Part shown: piece after piece, positions 45,901 to 55,355 of the stretch | Layout: every line of letters begins with the position of its first letter | Numbering within the stretch: position 1 is the first letter of the stretch | DNA from: Paenibacillus maysiensis | GTDB lineage: Bacteria > Bacillota > Bacilli > Paenibacillales > Paenibacillaceae | Direction: 5' to 3' | Assembly: GCF_000520815.1 (NCBI RefSeq) | Contig: NZ_ASRY01000201.1 | Location: 1 to 64,000 of the forward strand | DNA: 64,000 nt | Notes under the pieces: generated by a model | Told to the model about the DNA's origin: nothing | The model's input: the letters and a program-made list of their open reading frames with translations, nothing else | Database searches by the model: none | Translations under genes and position numbers: made by a program

Positions 45901-47991
45901 CTATGTAAAAGGAACCAGCAGGCGCATATCCGACCATTCCCCCGGCTGTAAAGTCGTGCGGGGCAACGTTTCACCGTCCATTCCGGTAGCATACCAGCCA
46001 GTCACACTCCACGGTTCACCGGAAACCACCGCTTCCGGTATCCATTTGACCTCTTTTTCACCGATTCGCAGCCCTACCGCCGCTTGCCAGCGAATTGCCT
46101 GTTCCATAAGCTGCCGGGCAGTGGATGTATGGTAGCTTCTCCATTCCTTCGTCCATGACGCAGGTACTGCCGATTTCTCTGGAAAATAATCGGCTGGGTC
46201 GGGTAGCGTATGCTCCCGTTCATAAAAATGTAACGTTCGGCCCGTGTAAACCAAGCCAGCCCTTCCCTCTTGTGAAAACATCGGCCATTCCTGATTCGAG
46301 GCCGCCACCATTGCGCCAGCCGTTTCGCTATTCGTCGTTTCTGTATCCACCGCCCTGAATGTGCTGTCGGAGCTATCCGGACAAATTCCCTCCGTTTCCG
46401 CAACCAGCGGATAACGGTGAACCAGCTCGTCTCCCCCCTCCGGCTCCCGGCGCGGACTTAACCCAATCGTAGCAAGCGTCTTGCGGATTTGGGCAGCCGA
46501 ACGTGCCGGAATGATAAAGTCCCTTTCGCCGATCCGTTCAAGCAATCCAGCCAGCCCGGGGTGCCGTGCAGCAGTGTCTGCGTCTTCTCGGGTACCACAG
46601 CGCAAAAGTGTTACCGTTGCAAACGCTGTCCGTCCCACATCCCCTGCCCACTGCTCCACTGCCACGCGCACATGGTCAGGCACGCCTGTCCGGCTATACT
46701 TATCCAGAAGTGCAGGAATGGCTTTAGCCTCCATCCCCAGCTCGATCGCCTCTGTAACACTTTCCTGGGTGATCCGATATACCACCATACGGTCCCCCGT
46801 CACACGTTCACAGAAGCATCCCAGCTTCCAGCGCACATCATAAGCTACATCCGGCGGCACCAATATTTCAAAATCCGGCTGTACATAAAAGGTACCTCGC
46901 TCCTGAACCGCATCCTTCTCATCATCGGAACGAAGCATATCCAGCGCTGGTACGTTCCAGCGAAAACACAGTTCTCCCGACGCGGTCAGACCCCAATCAC
47001 CCATTCCAAAGGCGGTCAGCGCTGTCACCCAGCCCCTAACCATATCCATGTATTGTCCGTTAAGATTGAAATTAGATGCCGTGTTTTCCTCAATCCTTAC
47101 GGGGCTTGCATGTATAGCAGAAAATTCCAGATAATCACCGCTTTTACGGTCCGATCCGCTCAGACTCTCCTGCGAAATCAGTCCTGTCTGAGTCATCCAT
47201 TGGAGCAACGGCCCGATATGAATCCAGCCTTCTGATCCCGCGTGAGTGGAGGCCACACACAGCATATAACGAAAATGCTGCATAGACGCTTCGGCCTTGC
47301 CGTACCTTTCCATGAGCGTGACAAGAATATGCTTGCGCATTTGCCAAGCGGACAAGCGAACCCACGCTGCCAGCTCAGCTTCCTGAACATGAAAAGAAGC
47401 AGCTTCCTTCACCAGCAGACCTAAGCTGAGCAGCAGGTCCATCATCACCACCGTTTGCACCGGATACAGCTCGGCGTACGCATATTGTAGCCCAAGTCCA
47501 GTCAAATCTTTCGGATGAAAGGGAGTCAGCTCATTTAGCTTTTGCAGCGACCGTTTATGAATAGTCCCTTTCACTGTCAACGGAACTCCTTGCACTGCAA
47601 TACGTGATAACGCATGCAACAGCTCCGCTTCCAGTCCCGTCATCGCTTCATGCACCGTCACCAGTTGATCCGAATCCATCGCTTTCATCGTACTTTGACG
47701 TTGCTCCAACAGCATTTCGTACAGATCCGGCAACCGATGAACCGGAATATATAACATTCGTTCGCCCCACGATTTGGTAACCGCCTCCAGCCAGCCCCGG
47801 TCGCGCAGTCCGTGCAGTGCCAGCTTCGTTTCGGCTCCGCTCAGCGCTCCCCTGGTAAGCCGTAATGGCTCTTCTTCCTTCATGGGCTGTCCCGCGTGCC
47901 GGATAAAACATCGACGTAGCACTAACAGCTCATCCGATGCAAGCTCCTTCCAGCCGCCTTCCGTGTTCGTTACGCCCATTTTTTTGATCAC
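45901..47991 (-). CDS. Helicase-associated protein (Helicase_C_3/XPB-N type)
   Basis: A 696-residue protein encoded immediately after the XPB-type helicase, overlapping it by four bases. The N-terminal half is helical with winged-helix-like parts; the C-terminal third (YVQPDFEILVPPDVAYDVRW, VRVAVEQWA, LLERIGERDFIIPARS) fits the Helicase_C_3 / XPB-Ssl2 N-terminal domain. It has no helicase motifs of its own. By position it is the partner of the helicase, perhaps replacing the damage-recognition part found within eukaryotic XPB. The role is inferred. Confidence 0.85.
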   Translation of the reverse strand: MIKKMGVTNTEGGWKELASDELLVLRRCFIRHAGQPMKEEEPLRLTRGALSGAETKLALHGLRDRGWLEAVTKSWGERMLYIPVHRLPDLYEMLLEQRQSTMKAMDSDQLVTVHEAMTGLEAELLHALSRIAVQGVPLTVKGTIHKRSLQKLNELTPFHPKDLTGLGLQYAYAELYPVQTVVMMDLLLSLGLLVKEAASFHVQEAELAAWVRLSAWQMRKHILVTLMERYGKAEASMQHFRYMLCVASTHAGSEGWIHIGPLLQWMTQTGLISQESLSGSDRKSGDYLEFSAIHASPVRIEENTASNFNLNGQYMDMVRGWVTALTAFGMGDWGLTASGELCFRWNVPALDMLRSDDEKDAVQERGTFYVQPDFEILVPPDVAYDVRWKLGCFCERVTGDRMVVYRITQESVTEAIELGMEAKAIPALLDKYSRTGVPDHVRVAVEQWAGDVGRTAFATVTLLRCGTREDADTAARHPGLAGLLERIGERDFIIPARSAAQIRKTLATIGLSPRREPEGGDELVHRYPLVAETEGICPDSSDSTFRAVDTETTNSETAGAMVAASNQEWPMFSQEGRAGLVYTGRTLHFYEREHTLPDPADYFPEKSAVPASWTKEWRSYHTSTARQLMEQAIRWQAAVGLRIGEKEVKWIPEAVVSGEPWSVTGWYATGMDGETLPRTTLQPGEWSDMRLLVPFT

Positions 47992-49811
47992 GCCTCCCTT
48001 TTCTTTCCGCCAGCTTCAGCCTCATCACCCAGGTTCCCGATAAACTCCCCCGAGCTAAATCTGTAAATCGCATATTCATAGCCCTGCTCAATCAAAAACA
48101 GTTGACGGCGGGCTGCAAAATCCGTCTCCTTGCTGTTCTCTGTCACCAGCGCATAAAAATAAGCCTTATTTTCACCAGTCTTGGGTCGCAAAATGCGGCC
48201 AAGCCGCTGTGCCTCCTCCTGACGGGAACCGAAGCTGCCCGATACCTCAATAGCCACGGCCGCATCCGGCAGATCCACAGCAAAGTTCGCCACTTTGGAC
48301 ACCAGCAGGGTCCGAATCGTACCATTGCGGAATGCATCGAACCACCGCACTCGTTCTGTCTGGCTCATTGACCCGGTTATCAACGGCACGTTCAGCTCCT
48401 GAGCCATTGTACGCAATTGATCCAAATATTGCCCGATAATAAGCGTGGGCATGTCCTTGTGCTGCTGCATCAGGCTGCGCACCGCTTCCAGCTTGGCCGG
48501 ATTTTCGGCGGCGATCCGGTACTGCTGCCTGCCTTCAGCACGCATACTGCGCTCCAGAAGTGCAGCCGACATGGGAAGCCGCAGCTCCACACAATCGACC
48601 TGAGCGATCCAGCCCTGTCGCTCCAGCTCTTTCCATGGCATGTCGTACCGCTTCGGTCCGATCAAGGAGAACACATCCCGCTCACACCCGTCCTCCCGAA
48701 CCAGCGTCGCGGTTAAGCCCAAACGGCGGGTAGCCTGAATATCCGCCGTTGCTCGAAATACCGGCGCGGGCAGCAAATGCACCTCATCATATACTATCAG
48801 CCCCCATTTGCGCTCGCTCAGCAGCTTCATATGCTCAAATTCCCCATCTTTGGTACGGCGGTGCGTCAAAATCTGATAGGTCGCCGCCGTAATCGGACGC
48901 ACTTCCTTTTTCTGCCCACTGTATTCTCCAATGGAATCAACAGGAATATCCGTCTTTAGCTTTAATTCCTCAATCCATTGCCGAACAGATGTCGTATTAG
49001 AGGTTAAAATAAGCACCTCGCATTGGAGACGCTCCATCACCGCCATACCGATCACGGTTTTTCCCGCTCCGCATGGAAGCACCAGCACACCGCTGCCACC
49101 CAGACCGTCAGTCCCCTCAAACGCATCAGCCGCCTCCACCTGATAATCACGAAGCCTCAGCTCCGTTGGTCCCTGACCCAAAGAAAAATGGAGCTGATTC
49201 CCCTCAAGATAGCCTGCCGTATCAATGACCGGAAATCCAAGTCGGGTCAGTTCCTGCTTGAGCAGTCCCCGATTTTCTGGCGGAACCGACACGGTCACTT
49301 CACTCTCACGAAGTAAATCAAGCTTCCCAAGATCCTGCTTGAGCAGCAGTTCATCCAGTAAAGCCGGGCTGTCCGCCGTCAGTATCAAGCGGTCGACCGC
49401 TGTAACCCTGTAAGCTGTATCCGTCTCCATGCCTATAGTTACATCTTTCTCTATACTGTTCAGATCAGCAGTATCTGTGCTGTAACGCCCCTCTTTTTCT
49501 GCTCTCGCCCGTGACAGCGTCAACGTCCCGTAACGGGAGACGAGTTGTTCAATATCCTTTAACAAATCACGGGGAATATCCCAGCGTGACATGGAATGTA
49601 GACTATTTTGAACATCCGCGGCACTCCACCCAAGGGCAGCCGCATTCCACAGAGACAATGGAGTGATGTGATATGTATGAAAAGCGGACGGGCTTTTAAC
49701 CAGCTCCGCATAGACCTGCAACTGTGAACGTGCATGCTCCGAAGCGGGCAGTCCGATTTCCAGCAAAACGGTAAAATCGCGTTGTACAATACAAGGGTGA
49801 TCCGGATTCAT
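47988..49811 (-). CDS. XPB-type DNA repair helicase
   Basis: A 607-residue superfamily 2 helicase. After an N-terminal domain of about 220 residues come LRDYQVEAADAF (Q motif), LPCGAGKT near residue 250 (motif I), DEVH near 340 (motif II), LTATLVREDG with an RED-type sequence, and the C-terminal lobe with QEEAQRLGRILRPK (motif VI). The RED motif and DEVH box are XPB hallmarks. Bacterial XPB is a 3'-5' helicase thought to act in DNA repair. It overlaps the next gene by ATGA. Confidence 0.93.
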   Translation of the reverse strand: MNPDHPCIVQRDFTVLLEIGLPASEHARSQLQVYAELVKSPSAFHTYHITPLSLWNAAALGWSAADVQNSLHSMSRWDIPRDLLKDIEQLVSRYGTLTLSRARAEKEGRYSTDTADLNSIEKDVTIGMETDTAYRVTAVDRLILTADSPALLDELLLKQDLGKLDLLRESEVTVSVPPENRGLLKQELTRLGFPVIDTAGYLEGNQLHFSLGQGPTELRLRDYQVEAADAFEGTDGLGGSGVLVLPCGAGKTVIGMAVMERLQCEVLILTSNTTSVRQWIEELKLKTDIPVDSIGEYSGQKKEVRPITAATYQILTHRRTKDGEFEHMKLLSERKWGLIVYDEVHLLPAPVFRATADIQATRRLGLTATLVREDGCERDVFSLIGPKRYDMPWKELERQGWIAQVDCVELRLPMSAALLERSMRAEGRQQYRIAAENPAKLEAVRSLMQQHKDMPTLIIGQYLDQLRTMAQELNVPLITGSMSQTERVRWFDAFRNGTIRTLLVSKVANFAVDLPDAAVAIEVSGSFGSRQEEAQRLGRILRPKTGENKAYFYALVTENSKETDFAARRQLFLIEQGYEYAIYRFSSGEFIGNLGDEAEAGGKKREA

Positions 49812-49903
49812 AATTACCTCCCGTCAATCTATAACGCATCATCTTAAATTCTATATAACAAACAGTTTATCCGTTTATTCGCAGATCAACCGGAATAGCA
49901 AGA

Positions 49904-49929
49904 AGTCCAACCCCTATGCGGGTTGAACT
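49904..49929 (-). terminator. Weak terminator after the CBS-domain gene
   Basis: On the minus strand AGTTCAACCC pairs with GGGTTGGACT, with one G-U pair; the T-run after it is short. Confidence 0.5.
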
Positions 49930-49963
49930 CCTTGGTCATTCATGCTAGGCTTGCTTTTTTAAC

Positions 49964-50392
49964 CTAGTGAACCTGCTCGGAAATATGGCTAAGCGCCTCT
50001 CCAGCATTGTCTGCAAAAATATTACGTACGGCCAGATCGCCAATCGAAACAATCCCGATCAAACGATCCCCTTCCGTTACGGGCAGACGACGGATTTGCT
50101 GCTCCGCCATCAGCTCGGCTGCTTGATCCACCGACATGTCGGCTTGAGCTGTACGGATACCTGTCGTCATCACTGCGTCGACCGAACTAGAGCCGGAATG
50201 CTTGCCCGCATAACCGCGAACGACAAGGTCACGGTCTGTTACCACACCGATAAGCTTGTCACTGCCTTCGCTCTCTACAACCGGGATAAAACCGGTGTCG
50301 TTATCCTTCATTTTGAGCGCAATTTCATAAATATTGTCTTGCGGGGTAACTGTTACACATTTTTCAGTCATAACTTCCTGAACCTTTTTCAT
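49964..50392 (-). CDS. CBS-domain protein
   Basis: Two CBS domains fill the protein (VMTEKCVTVTPQDNIYEIAL near residue 7 and VMTTGIRTAQADMSVDQAAE near 74), each ending in the GVVTDRDL / GIVSIGDL type motif that binds adenine nucleotides. AAGGAGGG seven bases before the ATG at 50392 gives 142 residues. It resembles B. subtilis YhcV/CcpN-neighbour type stand-alone CBS proteins. The ligand and target are unknown; a single gene between the XPB operon and the M20 peptidase. Confidence 0.88.
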   Translation of the reverse strand: MKKVQEVMTEKCVTVTPQDNIYEIALKMKDNDTGFIPVVESEGSDKLIGVVTDRDLVVRGYAGKHSGSSSVDAVMTTGIRTAQADMSVDQAAELMAEQQIRRLPVTEGDRLIGIVSIGDLAVRNIFADNAGEALSHISEQVH

Positions 50393-50482
50393 GGGTACTC
50401 CCTCCTTTTCAAGAGTAGGGTACCCCATTTCATTCTGCTCATACGCCGAATCAGCTCATCCAGATTCAGCTCACGTTAGCTG

Positions 50483-51688
50483 TTAGCGGATGGAATTTTC
50501 TATTTTTCGCTCCGCAGCATATCCGGTAGACATCGCAATAAACAAACGAACCGCCTTAATCATCGCGTCCTCGTCAAAATCAAACTTAGGATGGTGATGC
50601 GGATAAACGGCTCCTTTAGCAGGATTACCCGCTCCCACAAACATAAAGCAGCCTGGCACACGTTCCAAATAATAAGCAAAATCTTCGGCAGGCATCAGCT
50701 TCGACGCTTCCTGAACTTTTCCCTCTCCGAAAACGGGTCCTGCTTCCTTAAAGAAACGCGAAGCTTCGTGCGCATCATTTACAACAGGCGGGTAACCCAT
50801 AATATAGCGGATATTGGCTGTTGTTCCGTAAGTTGCCGCTGTAAGCTCCGTAACCGCATGCAGCCGGTCCTTCATCACCGTCCGGGTTTCCTCGTCAAAC
50901 GTACGGATCGTCCCACTCAGGCGGCATGTTTCCGCAATCACATTTTGTGCAGCTCCCGCTTGAATTGTTCCCACCGTCAGCACAGCAGGCTGCAAAGGGT
51001 CCACTGAACGGCTCACGATGCTTTGCAGCTGCATAACAAGAGCTGATCCCGCTACCACACTATCATGGGTGGACTGAGGCATACCGCCATGACCACCCTT
51101 GCCCGTAATTTCAATATAAAAATCGTCCGCCGCCGCCATCAACGGTCCTGCGCAACTCGCAGCCGTTCCGACCGGGAACGGTGTCCATAGATGAATGCCA
51201 TAAATAACGTCCACTCCTTCCAGCACGCCATCCTTTAGTACATTGACCGCGCCACCAGGCAACAATTCCTCCGCAGGCTGGAACAACAACCGTATTTCTC
51301 CTTCCAGCTCATCCTGATGCAGACTGAAATAGTAAGCCGTTCCGAGCAAAATGGACGTATGTCCGTCATGTCCGCAAGCATGCATGGCTCCGTCTACGCT
51401 GGAGCGATATTCGCATTCTTTCTCATCCTGAATGGGAAGAGCATCCATATCCGCGCGCAGCATCACAACAGGCCCGGGCTTGGAACCACGAATGGTACCG
51501 ACAACACCGTGCCCCCCTACATGACGGCGAACCTCAATACCCCAGCTCTCCAGCTTGTCCGCTACAAAGGCTGCGGTTTTGCTTTCCTGAAAAGAGATTT
51601 CGGGATTTTTATGTAAATATCTGCGCCATTCCACCATATGGTCTTGTAGCTGGTCAAACCAGGTTTTATCTGTCGTGTGTTGTGTCAT
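50483..51688 (-). CDS. M20-family amidohydrolase
   Basis: A metal-dependent amidohydrolase of 401 residues. The metal ligands and catalytic motifs are DMDALPI, HACGHDGHTS, LFQPAEELLPGG, IHLWTPFPVG and HHHPKFDFDEDA near the C-terminus; the dimerisation domain lies between about 185 and 300. The family acts on N-acyl amino acids, including hippurate and N-acetyl-diaminopimelate; the substrate here is not clear. It is divergent from ftsW. Confidence 0.92.
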   Translation of the reverse strand: MTQHTTDKTWFDQLQDHMVEWRRYLHKNPEISFQESKTAAFVADKLESWGIEVRRHVGGHGVVGTIRGSKPGPVVMLRADMDALPIQDEKECEYRSSVDGAMHACGHDGHTSILLGTAYYFSLHQDELEGEIRLLFQPAEELLPGGAVNVLKDGVLEGVDVIYGIHLWTPFPVGTAASCAGPLMAAADDFYIEITGKGGHGGMPQSTHDSVVAGSALVMQLQSIVSRSVDPLQPAVLTVGTIQAGAAQNVIAETCRLSGTIRTFDEETRTVMKDRLHAVTELTAATYGTTANIRYIMGYPPVVNDAHEASRFFKEAGPVFGEGKVQEASKLMPAEDFAYYLERVPGCFMFVGAGNPAKGAVYPHHHPKFDFDEDAMIKAVRLFIAMSTGYAAERKIENSIR

Positions 51689-51940
51689 ATTGCTCCACCT
51701 CTCCTTTTAAAACACTGGGCAGCTCCCCGATAAATCTCGCAGATTCATAACGAATGTGCCACTGCTCTCAAACCTTATTTGTATTCTATTGTAGCAGATA
51801 TGGAATTGTTGCGATATCCATTGCAGTATGGAGGTTGCAGAAGCCCTCCAAACATACTATGATTAAATGGATAAACGATAAAATAAAAATGATAAACGTC
51901 TGCGAGGCATACCTTGCGGCGAATACCGGGGGAAGCTGAT

Positions 51941-53203
51941 ATGAGAAATACGAAGCCGGAGACTCGAAGAAGAGGCACACCGGATTTCCAATTGCTGATC
52001 CTCACCTTGTTGCTGGTTGGATTCGGTGTAATCATGGTATTTAGCTCCAGCTCCAGCGTAGCTCTGCTGAATAAAGATTACAATTTTGACTCTTTATATT
52101 TTGTGAAGCGTCAAGCTGCGTTTGCTATACTTGGACTTTTCATCATGTTGGTAGCTATGAATATTAGGATGGAAAAATATAAAAAGCTGTTTGTACCTTT
52201 ATTTTTCATTACTGTTTTACTGCTGGTCATCGTTCTTTTTACAGGCTCTCTCAACGGCGCAAAAAGTTGGATTAGACTTGGTGGCGGCCTTAACTTCCAG
52301 CCAACCGAGCTTGCGAAAATATCCATTATCCTGTACTTATCCGCGCTGATTGTCAAAAAAGGGGATCGCTTTAGAGATTTACGAACCGGCTACATACCCG
52401 TGACCGTCATTGTAGGCTTTGTTGCAGGACTCATTATGCTTCAACCGGATTTTGGCTCCTGCTTCATTCTGGTAGCCACCAGTGGCCTGATTATTTATGC
52501 CGGGGGAGCCAGTGTGAAGCATATTACGGCTTCGATTGTTCTGCTCTTACTGGGCGCCGCCCTCGTTTTTGGTGTAGGCTCGTTGTTTGGAGGAAATTCT
52601 GAAACAACAGATGGACAAGCCACAGCCAAGCAAGATTATAAAATCGGACGTTTTCAAGCCTTTCTAGATCCTACGGAAGATAAACTGGGGACTGGATATA
52701 ATCTGATGCAATCCTTGCAAGCTATAGGGGAAGGCGGAATAAGTGGGTCTGGATTTGGCAAGGGCATTATCAAGCTTCACTATCTGCCTAACTCGTTTAA
52801 TGACTTTATTTTTTCCGTGATTGGTGAAGAATTTGGATTCATTGGAACCGCGATATTCCTGATGCTGTATCTGTATTTTATTTGGCGAGGGATGATCATC
52901 GCCTTGCGTTGTCATGATCCGTTTGGGACATTGGTAGGTACAGGTATTATGGGACTGATCGCTATCCAGGCGTTCATTAATATCGGCGGTGTAACCCAGA
53001 CTATTCCGATCACCGGGGTCACGCTTCCTTTTATCAGTTTTGGTGGATCGTCCCTTCTTATTACGATGTTCTCCATGGGAATTATGCTTAGCATCTCCCG
53101 CGAAAACACCAAGCAGACAGTACAGGAACGTACTAAAGGAGTAGCAGTTCGGACCGAAGTCCCTAATCGTTTTCAAACCCGGAGAGCCAACCGTTCCCGT
53201 TAA
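51941..53203 (+). CDS. ftsW: Peptidoglycan glycosyltransferase FtsW (SEDS family)
   Basis: A SEDS polymerase of septal peptidoglycan with about ten membrane helices. GGGGGAAG before the ATG at 51941 starts MRNTKPETRRRG. The family motifs GAKSWIRLGG, QPTELAKI, NDFIFSVIGEEFG (with the essential Asp in the large loop) and GVTLPFISFGGSS are intact. It has 420 residues. With ylaN nearby it recalls the ylaN-ftsW cluster of B. subtilis, though here asp23 and a Ca/H antiporter lie between; RodA or SpoVE are less likely. Confidence 0.93.
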   Translation: MRNTKPETRRRGTPDFQLLILTLLLVGFGVIMVFSSSSSVALLNKDYNFDSLYFVKRQAAFAILGLFIMLVAMNIRMEKYKKLFVPLFFITVLLLVIVLFTGSLNGAKSWIRLGGGLNFQPTELAKISIILYLSALIVKKGDRFRDLRTGYIPVTVIVGFVAGLIMLQPDFGSCFILVATSGLIIYAGGASVKHITASIVLLLLGAALVFGVGSLFGGNSETTDGQATAKQDYKIGRFQAFLDPTEDKLGTGYNLMQSLQAIGEGGISGSGFGKGIIKLHYLPNSFNDFIFSVIGEEFGFIGTAIFLMLYLYFIWRGMIIALRCHDPFGTLVGTGIMGLIAIQAFINIGGVTQTIPITGVTLPFISFGGSSLLITMFSMGIMLSISRENTKQTVQERTKGVAVRTEVPNRFQTRRANRSR

Positions 53204-53208
53204 AAAAA

Positions 53209-53252
53209 GAACTTCCCAGATCACCGATAACGGTGGTTTTGGAAGTTCTTTT
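53209..53252 (+). terminator. Terminator of ftsW
   Basis: GAACTTCC (53209) pairs with GGAAGTTC (53241), with an inner CACCG/CGGTG stem, followed by TTTT. Confidence 0.85.
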
Positions 53253-53308
53253 GTATATGTATATACATGCGTTCAATCTGGCGGTATAGGCTGCAACTTA
53301 TCTACAAA

Positions 53309-53344
53309 CAAAAACTGGCGTTTCTATAAAATCGCCAGTTTTTG
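53309..53344. terminator. Terminator between ftsW and the Asp23 gene
   Basis: CAAAAACTGGCG and CGCCAGTTTTTG form a perfect 12 bp stem with A and T tracts, able to end both converging genes. A third AAAACTGGCG occurs at about 53386. Confidence 0.75.
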
Positions 53345-53426
53345 TGTTCTCATCCATATCTTCGCGGGGAAATCCCCTTCATGTATAAAACTGGCGAAAA
53401 ACGTCGATGTACCCACCTCGTCTTTT

Positions 53427-53792
53427 TTACACCGCGTCGTCCTTGAAAGCGACACCCTCTACTTTTACGTTCACTTCCACAACCCGCAGACCTGTCATGC
53501 TTTCGACAGCTTCCCGCACATTTTGCTGAAGAATTCGGGACACCTCATGAATTGGTGTTTCGTAGAGCACAATAATGCGAAGATCAATGGCAGCTTCCAA
53601 CTGTCCAACCTCCACTGATACGCCTTTTTGCACATTTTTACCACTCAGTCTTTTGGCCCAGCCTTCGGATAAGCCGCCTGACATTGCAGCAATACCGGGC
53701 GTCTCCAGTGCGGCCATCCCCGCAATTTTACCTACGACATCGTTAGAAATCTTGATGTTTCCTGCTTCCAGTTGTTGAATTTGCTCTGCCAT
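53427..53792 (-). CDS. Asp23/Gls24 family envelope stress protein
   Basis: A 121-residue DUF322 protein: NIKISNDVVGKIAGMAALET near the N-terminus, then SVEVGQLEAAIDLRIIVLYE, and a C-terminal GLRVVEVNVKVEGVAF. Asp23 proteins form a membrane-associated layer or act in envelope stress. GGGGA eight bases before the ATG. This is the only Asp23 gene in the window; B. subtilis has one (yloU) next to rpmB where none is found here. Confidence 0.92.
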   Translation of the reverse strand: MAEQIQQLEAGNIKISNDVVGKIAGMAALETPGIAAMSGGLSEGWAKRLSGKNVQKGVSVEVGQLEAAIDLRIIVLYETPIHEVSRILQQNVREAVESMTGLRVVEVNVKVEGVAFKDDAV

Positions 53793-53882
53793 GACCTATG
53801 TCCCCCTTCATCCATCCTCTATTTGTATTGTAAAGCCTCTGCCACTGCAAATGCAAACCTTACGTATGAAAAACAACTTTCG

Positions 53883-53911
53883 TTTACAACCTATATCATT
53901 TTGGGTATATT
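53883..53911 (+). promoter_or_regulatory. Sigma-A type promoter of the Ca/H antiporter
   Basis: TTTACA, 17-base spacer and TATATT, 74 bases before the TTG start. A split palindrome GTACAAGT/ACTTGTAC lies downstream at 53926-53956 and could be an operator. Confidence 0.6.
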
Positions 53912-53984
53912 AATTTAGAAAATCAGTACAAGTGACAGCATTCATCAAACTTGTACACATCCATTGATATCGAGGTGCTTTTCA

Positions 53985-55055
53985 TTGAAAAAATGGTTAT
54001 CTTCCAGCTTGCTTATCGCAACCTTTGTCCTTAGCGCAGTTGCACATTACACACATTGGAACGCGATCGCCCAATTCGTCATTTGCGCAATCTCTGTTGT
54101 GTTCGTAGCCGGGTTTCTCGGCAGAGCCACCGAAAGCGTAGCACATTATGCAGGCCAACGTCTGGGCGGATTTTTGAATGCCACCTTTGGCAACGCAGCC
54201 GAACTGATCATCGCCATCTTTCTCGTCAAAGAAGGTCTTTACGATATGGTGAAGGCGAGTCTGACCGGCTCAATCATCGGCAATCTGCTGCTGGTGCTTG
54301 GAGCAAGCCTGTTCGCTGGCGGATTGAAATACAAAGTGCAAAACTTTAATGTATCGCTGGCTGGTTTAAGCGGTTCGTTGATGATTGTGGCGGTCATTGC
54401 CCTGTTCGTTCCGGCTGTATTTCTAAATACACATGTCATTACGGATAGTGAATCGGATACGCTCAGTCTGATTGTCGCGGGCACACTGATTGTGGCTTAT
54501 ATTGCGTGGCTTATTTTTTCGATGATTACGCACAAAGACTACTTATCTGACGTGACTGAACAAAAGGACGAAGAATTGCCGCATGAGCATGCTCCCGTGT
54601 GGTCCAGAAACAAATCCATTAGTTACCTGGTAATCGCTACCGTCATGGTTGCCTTTGTCAGCGAATGGCTTGTTGGAACACTGGAGGTATTCACGACCCA
54701 GTTCGGACTCAGCGAATTGTTCGTGGGTGCATTCCTCGTTGCCATTATCGGTAATGCGGCTGAGCACAGCGCAGCCATTTTGCTGGCGATGAAAAACAAA
54801 ATCGGCGCATCTGTCGAAATCGCAGTCGGCAGCAGCCTGCAAATTGCGTTATTCGTTGCACCTGTGTTGATTTTTGTCAGCTACTTCATGGGAAATACAA
54901 TGAATATCGTTTTTACTACGATTGAGCTGGTCGCCATTGCTGTCGCTGTATTTATCGCCAAGTCCATTACCCAAGACGGCTCAACCAACTGGTATGAGGG
55001 ATTGATGCTGCTGGTTGTGTATGTTCTGTTAGGCGTATCTTTCTTCCTCGTGTAA
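53985..55055 (+). CDS. cax: Calcium/proton antiporter (CaCA family, Cax type)
   Basis: An integral membrane exchanger that expels Ca against protons. The TTG at 53985, seven bases after GAGGTG, starts MKKWLSSSLLIATFVLS. It has about 11 helices in two homologous halves, each with the ion-binding repeat GNAAELIIAIFLVKEG and GNAAEHSAAILLAMKNK. An acidic loop DVTEQKDEELPHEHAP lies between the halves. It has 356 residues, the normal size. It is separated from its neighbours by terminators. Confidence 0.95.
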   Translation: MKKWLSSSLLIATFVLSAVAHYTHWNAIAQFVICAISVVFVAGFLGRATESVAHYAGQRLGGFLNATFGNAAELIIAIFLVKEGLYDMVKASLTGSIIGNLLLVLGASLFAGGLKYKVQNFNVSLAGLSGSLMIVAVIALFVPAVFLNTHVITDSESDTLSLIVAGTLIVAYIAWLIFSMITHKDYLSDVTEQKDEELPHEHAPVWSRNKSISYLVIATVMVAFVSEWLVGTLEVFTTQFGLSELFVGAFLVAIIGNAAEHSAAILLAMKNKIGASVEIAVGSSLQIALFVAPVLIFVSYFMGNTMNIVFTTIELVAIAVAVFIAKSITQDGSTNWYEGLMLLVVYVLLGVSFFLV

Positions 55056-55068
55056 ACACCTTTCAAGG

Positions 55069-55264
55069 TTTTAAAATGTACATTAGGATGGTAGTGACCG
55101 CTTCACGTTTCATTTGATCTTCTGATCACTGTTGCCCTTGAATTTTTTAAGATGATATAACTCCTTAAACGGTTAAAATTCAAGGGCAAAGGTGAACGCT
55201 TACGCTTCTCCAGATTCAAATGAACCGCTACGCTGCTGCTATCTCCTGAAAGAACATTTTAAAA
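55069..55264. repeat. Large imperfect palindrome, MITE-like
   Basis: The whole stretch folds on itself. Outer ends TTTTAAAATGT (55069) and ACATTTTAAAA (55254) are complementary; the inner arms TTGCCCTTGAATTTT (55132) and its complement (55175) are perfect over 15 bp around a 28-base centre; between them the arms match partly (TTCATTTGA blocks). A related 26-base piece lies at 62481. It may be a non-autonomous mobile repeat or a structured RNA. It follows the cax stop. Confidence 0.6.
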
Positions 55265-55302
55265 GATAGGTCGACTCGTTCCCATTTCATATGTAAAGGC
55301 AT

Positions 55303-55334
55303 CAAAAAAAGCATGCTCTCAGACTCCGCATGCT
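55303..55334 (-). terminator. Terminator of ylaN
   Basis: On the minus strand AGCATGC pairs with GCATGCT and is followed by seven T. Confidence 0.8.
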
Positions 55335-55355
55335 CTCATCAATTAAACCGTCTTC

